A stretch of 15,740 nucleotides of DNA, from positions 1 to 15,740 of the forward strand of contig MU624964.1 of NCBI GenBank assembly GCA_025349905.2, written 5' to 3'. The position numbers were made by a program, and so were the translations under genes. Shown here piece after piece: positions 8,224-15,740 of this stretch; positions within the stretch are counted from its first letter, which is position 1; every line of letters starts with the position of its first letter. Source of the DNA: Blastocladiella britannica. Taxonomy: Eukaryota; Blastocladiomycota; Blastocladiomycetes; Blastocladiales; Blastocladiaceae. Under the pieces are notes generated by a model that was not told the origin of the DNA, ran no database searches, and was given only the letters and a program-made list of their open reading frames with translations.

Positions 8224-8570
8224 CTATAGAAATGGAAAAAAAAAATCGTGTGAGTCCTGGCACTCCCATCGTCGCCTTCTTCCAACCGCATTTGCCGGGG
8301 GCGACGGAACGAGAACAACGATGGCGGAGCTGGCAAAAAGGTCGCAAATCAACAGGAATAAGGAAGGCCACGAGCGGCGGCCACGAACCCGATCCCGCGC
8401 ACGGACACGGGCATGACACCAACCACGGGCGGGTACACGGGTACACGGGCGTGCAGAAGCGCACGATATAAAATGGCGGGTGAATTTTCGACGGCAATGT
8501 CCAATGTGGCGGCAAAATATAAAATAATTAAATTTCCCAATTGTCCCTCTTCGCTTTATTAGAAAGAAAG
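8224..8570. other. Spacer / unresolved 5' part of small minus-strand gene
   Basis: This stretch lies between the small gene's terminal exon and the 3' end of the kinase gene. It contains four copies of CACGGG (8406, 8424, 8436, 8444), two in a tandem GGGTACAC repeat (8431-8446), then a strongly A/T-rich block (8466-8530) with TATA-like sequence on both strands (cgatataaaa at 8463-8472). It probably holds the promoter and first exon(s) of the small minus-strand gene; I cannot fix them. Confidence 0.35.
8555..8560 (-). terminator. AATAAA poly(A) signal of the MAP4K-like gene
   Basis: On the minus strand an exact AATAAA lies about 60 bases past the kinase stop codon (8621), after a C/T-rich 3' UTR. 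This position is normal for a cleavage and polyadenylation signal and supports the chosen stop. Confidence 0.55.
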
Positions 8571-8620
8571 ATGGCTGCTACAACAAAAAAGAGGGGCAGG
8601 GAAGGGGATGAAGCGAAAAG

Positions 8621-11580
8621 TCAGACTGCCACGCCATTGGGAATGGTAGCTCCTCCTCCAGGAGCAGCAACACCCACAGCAGGAGTAGTAGCGGGGGCGG
8701 GCTCGTTGGCGATACAGAGCACCGAGTAACTGTGCTCGCCGTCCTTTTCCTCGTCGCTAAGCAAGTACACTTTCCCGCCGCCGCCCACTGCCGGCGGATT
8801 GTCGCGCGACACCAACAGCGAGAGACCGCGCAACCGGTCCTTCTTGGTTTCGAAAATGTGCACGATCTTGCCCTGCGCAATGTGCCACACGTCAAGCACC
8901 GCGTTCGAGCACAACGCCATGTGCTCGGGCCCGAGCCGATCGGCAAAGGCTACTGGGTGCCGCCAAGCAAACTTGCGTTTGGCTGCCAGTTGCATTCGCG
9001 GCGCTGGTGGGGCGGGGTCGGTGGCGGTTGGTGAGGACGGGGCGGGGGGTGCGGCGTCTTCAAGCACGAATCCCATATCTGACCATCAATTAGGATGAGT
9101 CTCCATTTGCTTCCAGCACCACAACAGGAAAATGGAAAACGCACTCTGAAAGACCATCAAGTACTGCCCGCTACTGAACCCGGCGGCTCGGATGACGGGA
9201 CCAGTCTTGTCGGCTCCAACCGGATTTGGGAGTGTTTCGAGCAACATGGCATTGAGATCAATCACCGAAAAGTGCGATTCGTGCCCAATAAACACCTTGG
9301 ACATGTGGATCAAGTCCAGAGTTCGGATCGGGAGTTGTAATGGCACTTCCTGCAAATACAATCAGTAATAGTCAGTCCTTTCCATGATGTTGCATAAATG
9401 GAAAACGCATGTACCAAAAGTTTGACAAAGCAACCGTTGATCCACCGCAGTACCAAGCACCGGCTCTTTTCGACACTGACGCACAGCGTCACATCAATCC
9501 CTCCGACCGCAGCCGGATTCGACACCCGGCCCACAGTGTACATGTCGCACCCTTTTGTTTCCTTAATCTTCTTGAGCTTGGTCTCGGTCTCAAACTTTTT
9601 CTTGAACGACAACGACCCGGACGTGACCTCGTGCAAACACACCACCTCGTGTTTCCCCGAGCGCGACAGGATGACTCCGATTTCGTCCACACAGTCCAGC
9701 TGGAGGTAACGGCGATTGGACAAGGGGTGCAATTTGGGTCCACTTGCGGCAGCGGCGGCAGCAGCAGCGGGCTGCGCGGGACCCGCACCCTGGGGCGAGT
9801 TGGTGCCGGTTTCGGATGTGTCAAGTGCAAACAGGCCGTCGTCGACGCCAATCAGCAGGACGGGGCCAAGGAAATCGGCGCAGTTGATCTTTTTGCCGAT
9901 GCGGCAGATACGCGCTGCCTTGAATTGGGTCCGAAGTGGAACTGGTGGTGATGCGGTCACTGCTGACGTGAGGAGACGTGCAGGTTTTGAGGCGGCGGCA
10001 GTGGATGCAGCAGTAACGGCAGAGGCACGGGCCTCAGTGGCAGCAGATGCAGCAGCGGCCGCCTCGTGCTGCTTGACGGTGGAAATGCGCTTGACGGTGG
10101 CGCCGCGCGCATCCTCCTCTTCCTCGTCATCGTCGCTGCCGTCGCCCGCCACTTTTGCCTCGTCTGCATCCTCTTCCTCTTCCTCTTCCACTTCACGCCG
10201 GGCCTTCTCCTCCCCACGACCCAGCCGCAGCCGCTTGGCTTCCCGCGACCGCTCAATCAGCTCGATCACCACCGCGTGGCGCGCAGTGGGTGCCGCGGCA
10301 TTCACGTCAGCCAAGAATGGGTGTTGGAGCAGAGCGTCCGAGTTTGGCCGCTGGTCGGGGTCCTTGGCCAGACACCCAGCGATAAAGTCGCGGAACGATT
10401 GCGACCAGGCCGCGTCTTTCAGGGTCGGCGGCGGTGCCTTTGGGATCGTGAACAAGACGCGCATCGGGTGCATGTCAAACATGGGCGGGCCTTGCTCGGC
10501 CATTTCGACCGCGGTGATGCTGACGTAGTGTTTTGTAATGAGAATCACGGCTTCTCCTCTTCAATGTAAAAAAATAATGGATAGTAGTACCCAAGGGACC
10601 AAATATCGGCCTTGTGATCGTAACTCGTTCCTTGTTGCTCGGACGTGATCACCTCAGGAGCCATCCTGTTTGCGGGTGTGAATTCCTGAAACGGACTTAA
10701 ACAAATGAAATGATAGGTACCAGTACGGCGTGCCAATGAACGTGTGCCGCTTGGAAAAAGTCTTGGTGATCTGTGTCGAGACTCCAAAATCGGCCAGTTT
10801 GACTTGTCCGTCCTCTGCCAAAAGGATGTTGCCACACTTGATATCGCGGTGCAATTTCCCATAGTGGTGCAGGAATTGCAATCCGGCAAGCGCTTCGTGG
10901 ACAATGACGGCGATTTCGGTTTGGGAGAGGTGCGAACGGAGATCTGTTATTGTTTGGATGGGTGGTCAGATACTGCTTGCCGTGAGTTTGAATGAATAAA
11001 GGGCATACTCTTGTACGCTGCCTCGACGCTGCCGCCGCCGCAGTGCTCCATGGCAATCTGAAAACATTAAGTGTTATTCCACCAACAACAACAATATCAA
11101 ACGACAAGTAAGTACCCAAATGGTCTTCATCCCGCGCACAGAGCCCTTTTTCATGTAGCATCCCAGGTACGAGACAATGTTTGCATGGGAACACGATTTC
11201 AAAAAGTTGACCTCGTTGAGGACCTCATCCAGATCCTCGCCGGGCTCGAGCTTGACCAGTTTTACTGCTGCCAGCACGCCCGTCACTTTCACTTTTGCTT
11301 TGTACACTTCTCCATAGCTGTTGTTATAATGTAAATGTGAGTATATTCTCATATGATATCGAGAAAAAATGGGTCAAACGCACCTCCCACTTCCAATGAT
11401 CTCCAGGATTTCGAAAATGGTGTCGGGATCGTCCTTGCCCGCTATCCGAGAAAATTGTTGTTGCGCAGAACCCGGATCGCCGTTCGCACCCACGGTCGGC
11501 ATGTGGCCCGCATTGCCATCGCGCGTTGGAGACGCGGGCGCCGATGGCCGGGCGGGAACAGCCGGTGCGTATTTTTTCAT
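8621..11580 (-). CDS. MAP4K / germinal-centre (GCK-I) Ser/Thr kinase with C-terminal CNH domain
   Basis: Ste20-superfamily kinase likely acting upstream of a MAP kinase or TOR-type stress pathway. Exons are 11580-11384, 11317-11116, 11057-11009, 10943-10721, 10665-10591, 10519-9415, 9349-9145 and 9078-8621 (introns 66, 58, 65, 55, 71, 65 and 66 bp), giving 837 aa; every phase agrees. The kinase domain spans about 57-318: GSGSYGEVYKA loop, catalytic K85, HRDIKCGN with D183, DFG at 201-203 and the GCK signature FIGTPYWMAPEV. LEPGEDL and PPMFDMHPMRVLF are close to animal MAP4K3/MAP4K5. A linker (319-444) has an acidic stretch (poly-Glu near 360) and Ala-rich segments. A citron-homology (CNH) beta-propeller follows (about 445-815), with typical strands such as LLIGVDDGLFAL, MSKVFIGHESHFSVID and YLMVFQNMGFVLED. 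The start is the only upstream ATG in frame, but MKKYAP is not conserved, so Met26-type downstream starts remain possible. Confidence 0.9.
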
Positions 11581-12362
11581 GTATTTTTATGAGGTTACAA
11601 CAGCTGTAGGAAGCAATTTAGGAAGGCAAAGGGGAGGTTAATTGTATTCAAGGTGTTGTCATTCGGTGCCACCAGCATACCACAAAATTAAGAATTTCTT
11701 GAATGGATCGGAAATATAATTGGAGTGTTTTGACTCGGGCAGCAACGGCTGCAGCGGAATGAATAAGCAGGAGTGGCGAATCGCGCGTGTGTGGGAGGGG
11801 ACGAAGGAAAAATACTGCAGTGCTCCCACTGATCTGACGTTTCCCAAGATTTCTCATATTTACTCACAACCAACAAGCAACACTGAGATCGACCGAACTT
11901 GCCAACTTGTCAAGACAAACTGACGGCGACGAGTCAACATCTTGAATAAACATGCGATGATCAATCAGATAGAACTTGCACCACTGCGTGTTGAAGCGAT
12001 GGATCAAAATAAAAGAAAAATGGGTGACTCTCTCTCTTCTTCTCTTTGTATTAAATGAATGAAGACACAATTTGGCCGAGGAGTACCTCGACCCGCTACA
12101 TCCTGGGCGACTCTGAGTCCAAAGCACCGAGTAGATGAGTGATGTAACAATAATCTTGACGGTCCGAAACAAGCCGAAAACAGATGAGAAAAAAATCAAA
12201 AATCAACATAAACAGCGCGTCCGGTCCCCGCGCTACTTTCTCTTTGGCACTGGCTGTTGACCGACAACGAAAGTTAAAAGAAAATATCCAACACCCCGCG
12301 CGTGGTCCGCGGCTTCTTTCAACCTTCTTTTTAAACCGCACACCCTACCACACACAACAACC
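11581..12362. other. 782-bp divergent intergenic region (MAP4K-like / aconitase), no gene seen
   Basis: I find no frame with coding character here: short frames on both strands lack the C/G-ending codon bias of the neighbours and have no recognisable domain. The left part (11581-11830) should carry the kinase promoter and leader, with an AT-rich patch (ggaaatataattgg) at 11709-11722. The right part holds the aconitase promoter, with a TATA-like ttttaaa at 12328-12334 and a C/A-rich leader (cacaccctaccacacacaacaacc) up to the ATG. A pyrimidine run (ctctctctcttcttctcttt) lies at 12028-12047. No tRNA or rRNA was seen. Confidence 0.45.
12326..12362 (+). promoter_or_regulatory. Putative aconitase core promoter and short leader
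   Basis: A TATA-like ttttaaa sits about 30 bases before the aconitase ATG, followed by an A/C-rich leader with the start context aacaaccATG. This A-rich, G-poor context is typical of highly expressed fungal genes. If the TATA is used, the 5' UTR would be very short. Confidence 0.4.
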
Positions 12363-14897
12363 ATGCTCCGCGTGTCGACCGCCTTTAAGGTGCGTTTTCA
12401 CCAAATTAACTTAGGATCTTTGTGGGCGAGATGGACGCTTTCCTGTCCTAGACGATCGCTCTCTGGCCGAGAGTCGTTTGACAAACTGGAGTGAGTTGAG
12501 GTTGTTGATACGATCAACTAACTTAAACAATGACACTTAGGTCGCCCGTGCCTCGCGCACTTTCGCGTCCGTGTCGTCCAAGGTTGCGCTCTCGAACCTC
12601 GAGGCCAACAAGTACGTCAAGTACGAGGCCATGGACTCGAACATCAAGGTGGTGCGCGACCGGCTCCAGCACCCGCTGACGCTTGCCGAGAAGATCGTGT
12701 ACGGTCACCTCGACGACGCCAAGAACCAGGAGATTGCCCGCGGCGCCTCGTACCTGCGCCTGCGCCCCGACCGCGTCGCGTGCCAAGATGCCACCGCCCA
12801 GATGGCGCTGCTCCAGTTCATGTCGGCCGGTCTGCCCCAGGTGGCCGTCCCCACCACCGTACACTGCGATCACTTGATTGAGGCTCAGAAGGGCAACGAG
12901 AAGGATCTGGCCCGCGCCGTGGACATCAACAAGGAGGTGTACGATTTCCTGGCCACTGCCTCGGCCAAGTACAACATTGGCTTCTGGAAGCCCGGATCCG
13001 GCATCATCCACCAGATCATCCTCGAGAACTACGCCTTCCCTGGTGGTTTGATGATTGGTACCGAGTACGTTACTTTTTTTTGGTTTGAAGAAACTGGTTT
13101 AACTCGCCACAAAATGTAAAAAAAAAAAAATCTAAAAGCTCGCACACCCCCAACGCTGGTGGTCTCGGTATGATCGCCGTCGGTGTCGGCGGTGCCGACG
13201 CTGTCGACGTGATGGCCAACATCCCCTGGGAGCTCAAGTGCCCCAAGGTCATCGGTGTCAAGCTGACAGGCAAGCTCTCGGGCTGGACCTCGGCCAAGGA
13301 CGTGATTCTGAAGGTGGCCGGCATTCTGACGGTCAAGGGCGGAACCGGCGCCATTGTCGAGTACTTTGGTCCTGGTGTCGAGTCGCTGTCGTGCACGGGC
13401 ATGGCCACCATCTGCAACATGGGCGCGGAGATTGGTGCCACCACGTCGGTGTTCCCGTACAACCACCGCATGAGCGACTACCTGCGCGCCACCAACCGGT
13501 CCGAGATTGCGGCCCACGCCGACAAGTTTGCGCACAACCTGCGTGCCGACGACGGCGCCAAGTACGACCAGATTGTCGAGATCAACCTCGACACGCTCGA
13601 GCCCCACATCAACGGCCCGTTCACGCCCGATCTCGCCACCCCGATCTCGCAGCTCAAGGCCGTGGCCACCAAGGCCGAGTGGCCCCTGGAGATCAAGTCG
13701 GCGCTGATTGGCTCGTGCACCAACTCGTCGTACGAGGACATGTCGCGCTCGGCCAACCTGGCCCAGCAGGCGCTCGACGCGGGCCTCACCGCCAAGTCGC
13801 AGTACTACATTACCCCCGGATCGGAGCAGATTCGCGCCACGATTGCGCGCGACGGCCAGATGGACGTGCTCACTAAGGCCGGCGGCGTGGTGCTTGCCAA
13901 CGCCTGCGGCCCGTGCATTGGCCAGTGGGACCGCTCGGACACCAAGAAGGGCGAGAAGAACACGATTGTCACGTCGTACAACCGCAACTTCACCGGCCGT
14001 AATGACGGCAACCCCGCCACCCACTGCTTTGTGACGTCGCCCGAGCTGGTGACGGCCATGTCGTTTGCCGGTTCCCTGACGTTCAACCCGCTCACCGACT
14101 CGATCCCGACCCCGTCCGGCAAGCCGTTCAAGTTCTCCCCGCCCAAGGGCCTTGACCTGCCCACGCGCGGCTACGATGCCGGCGAGAACACGTACCAGGC
14201 GCCCCCCTCGGACCGCTCGGACGTGAACGTGGTGGTGTCGCCCTCGTCGCAGCGTCTGCAGCTGCTGGAGCCTTTTGCCAAGTTTGACGGCGCCGACCCG
14301 GCCGATCTCCCCGTGCTGATCAAGGTGCTGGGCAAGTGCACGACCGACCACATTTCGGCTGCTGGCCCGTGGCTCAAGTACCGCGGTCACCTTGACAACA
14401 TCTCCAACAACATGCTGATTGGCGCCATCAACTCGGAGAATGGCGAAGCCAACAAGGTGCGCAACACGTTCACGGGCAAGTTTGGCGGTGTCCCCGATGT
14501 GGCCCGCGACTACAAGGCGCGCAACGTGCGCTGGGTGGTGGTTGGCGACGAGAACTATGGCGAGGGCTCGTCGCGCGAGCACGCAGCGCTCGAGGTGCGT
14601 CACCTCGGCGGCGCCGCGGTCATTGTCAAGTCGTTTGCTCGTATCCACGAGACCAACCTCAAGAAGCAGGGTGTCCTGCCCCTCACGTTTGCCAACCCCG
14701 CCGACTACACCAAGATCCGCCCCGACGACAAGATCACCATTGAGGGCGTCAAGACCCTGACCCCGGGCAAGCCGCTGACGGTGGTGGCCAAGCACGCCGA
14801 CGGGTCGGTGGACAAGTTTGCCGTGAACCAGACATTCAACGAGAACCAGATCTCGTGGTTCAAGGCGGGCTCGGCACTCAACGCCATGGCTCAGTAA
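12363..14897 (+). CDS. ACO1: Mitochondrial aconitate hydratase (aconitase)
   Basis: TCA-cycle enzyme that interconverts citrate and isocitrate in the mitochondrial matrix through a [4Fe-4S] cluster. Exons are 12363-12389, 12541-13064 and 13139-14897 (introns 151 bp phase 0 and 74 bp phase 2), giving 769 aa, the usual length. The N-terminus [19 protein letters not shown] is a clear basic, hydroxylated mitochondrial presequence, and the first intron splits it after codon 9. Cluster cysteines are C377 ([10 protein letters not shown]), C440 and C443 ([10 protein letters not shown]). [13 protein letters not shown], restored across the second splice, and [15 protein letters not shown] (S661-R663, active-site Ser and Arg of the swivel domain) are intact. 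Codon use is very strongly biased to C/G endings, more than in the neighbours, which fits high expression. That bias also creates a 588-codon stop-free antisense frame that is an artefact. Confidence 0.97.
12452..12477 (+). other. Hairpin inside aconitase intron 1
   Basis: Within the 151-bp first intron, CTCTC (12459-12463) pairs with GAGAG (12469-12473) around a 5-base loop, extended by ACGA (12452-12455) with TCGT (12474-12477) across a 3-base bulge. It lies between the donor and the CTAAC branch site (12508-12513 region), so it may simply shorten the effective donor-branch distance. Confidence 0.35.
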
Positions 14898-15083
14898 AGC
14901 GGGATTTTGATGTTATATATATTTTTTATACGAGTATACTGTATTGTGGCGTAGTATTGAGTGCCTCATGAATTCATTCATATTTTGTCCAGTGTGAAAT
15001 GTACTTTTTTCCCTTTCGACTTAAAATATCCCCCGCGTCTGTCCACATACGCGTACTGCGATCAAAAAGAAACGTTAAAAAAC

Positions 15084-15740
15084 ATGTCCAGCTCAGCAGG
15101 TAACAAAAACGCGAACGTGCTGTCGCGTGCAGCGGCATTCGCCAGCTCGGCGTACGCGACGTGGGCCGACAAGATTGACCGGCGCAAGAAGAAGCGCCGC
15201 GGTCAGAGTGGTGACGATGAGTACGTGTAGCTTTCTTGATTGCATTGGATCTTTCCCCGGATACCGGCTCCTGCTCTTGGTTGGTCTTTGTCATGTCATC
15301 GCGTCCCTCCCTCGCTCTCCTCCTCCCATTTGGTCCCCGCTTACGGGATCCCGGCTTCTCCCCAAAACTTGGAGGGATTGTCATTTGCCGTTGTCCTCGA
15401 CAGCAACCTCTCTTTCAAAAAGTTCCTTTCATTAATCGTGAGCAGTCGGCGCCTCTTCATTGTCGCTCACCCACTTCTCTCTCTCAATTGATAATAAAAA
15501 AGGTCAGCGTCTGCCCTCCCACCCGGTGCCCCGATCGACTACACACCGTCGCCCCCCAAGCCCGCCCCCTTCCAGTATCCGCCTTCAGCTCCTGCTGCAA
15601 CTTCTGCCGCTGAAATGTCCAAGCCCGCCCCCATTGCCGCCCAGGCGTCGGCGGCTGCCGTTGCCTCTGGCGCGGTGGTACCCAACAGCCCGATCCTGGC
15701 CAGTTCCGAGTTTGTGACCGTGATTGGTACTCATGCTTTT
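15084..15740 (+). CDS. 5' part of an unrecognised protein gene, runs off the window
   Basis: Exon 1 (15084-15220) starts in a good A-rich context (aaaaaacATG) and encodes MSSSAGNKNANVLSRAAAF, then SSAYATWADKIDRRKKKRRG and a short acidic end. RRKKKRR is a probable nuclear-localisation or membrane-contact basic cluster. The frame meets a stop six bases after a strong donor (gtacgt at 15221). A phase-2 splice to an acceptor at 15502 (aaaaaag) continues as SASALPPGAPIDYTPSPPKP and a long Pro/Ala-rich, C/G-biased frame to at least 15729. There ATTGgtactc may be the next donor. The intron would be 282 bp, longer than all others here. If it is not spliced, the product is a 48-residue protein (15084-15230). 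I do not recognise a family; SSEFVTVIG at the end could begin a folded domain. Coordinates after 15502 are tentative. Confidence 0.5.

Noticed and set aside
8247..8271. Minus-strand MGVPGLTR, which resembles the start of FEN1/EXO1-type nucleases
   Set aside because: The frame turns into poly-Phe from a T-run and stays in a frame without coding bias; no nuclease motifs follow. Chance match.
8571..8729. Plus-strand ATG frame starting MAATTKKRGREGDEAKSQ
   Set aside because: It lies antisense to the kinase 3' UTR and C-terminal codons, ends after 53 codons and has no domain; the kinase reading is far better supported.
9716..10528. 270-codon plus-strand frame opposite the MAP4K-like gene
   Set aside because: Ala/Ser-rich shadow of the low-complexity linker and CNH region of the kinase.
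12028..12047. CT-rich run as a possible simple-sequence repeat or splice tract
   Set aside because: No exon or expanded repeat follows; it is a short pyrimidine run as is common in fungal promoters.
13029..14795. 588-codon open frame antisense to aconitase
   Set aside because: It is a by-product of the extreme C/G-ending codon use of aconitase, which removes antisense stops. The translated sequence is Arg/Gly/His/Val-rich low complexity, with no domain.

Overview
This window is gene-dense eukaryotic nuclear DNA, most likely from an early-diverging, zoosporic-type fungus. A Blastocladiomycota- or chytrid-like genome is my inference and is not proven. The reasons are: GC-rich coding sequence with C/G-ending codons; mostly 55-75 bp GT-AG introns with T-runs and CTAAC/CTGAC-like branch sites; AT-rich spacers of tens of bases; a fungal-type NoxR; and several genes usually associated with animals or basal fungi (DNA polymerase iota, a FANCE-like protein, a MAP4K with a citron-homology domain, a UBAP1-like ESCRT-I subunit) that Dikarya yeasts have lost or never had. 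All gene models below were spliced by hand from reading frame, splice dinucleotides and phase.

Layout, left to right: no supported gene at 1-368; noxR-like NADPH-oxidase activator (+, 369-1778, 3 exons); FANCE-like helical-repeat protein (-, 3088-1817, 5 exons); METTL21/EFM-type methyltransferase (+, 3147-4403, 3 exons); DNA polymerase iota (-, 6280-4430, 6 exons); UBAP1-like UBA protein (+, 6353-7924, 2 exons); a small lysine/alanine-rich orphan whose 5' end is unresolved (-, 3' exon 8223-8050); MAP4K/GCK-I protein kinase with CNH domain (-, 11580-8621, 8 exons); a 782-bp spacer with no gene I can support; mitochondrial aconitase (+, 12363-14897, 3 exons); and the first two exons of an unrecognised gene (+, from 15084) that runs off the window.

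The first five genes alternate strand with very little room between them: convergent stops are 38 bp and 26 bp apart, and divergent starts are 58 bp and 72 bp apart. Each divergent pair (FANCE-like/METTL, POLI/UBAP1-like) must share a very short bidirectional promoter. There is no operon and no evident single pathway, although two DNA-damage genes (FANCE-like and Pol iota) lie on either side of the methyltransferase. The most notable features are a Pol iota that carries a Pol eta-like C2H2 (UBZ3-pattern) zinc finger at its C-terminus, and the UBAP1-like ESCRT-I protein in what looks like a fungus. I saw no mobile element, CRISPR array, rRNA or tRNA.
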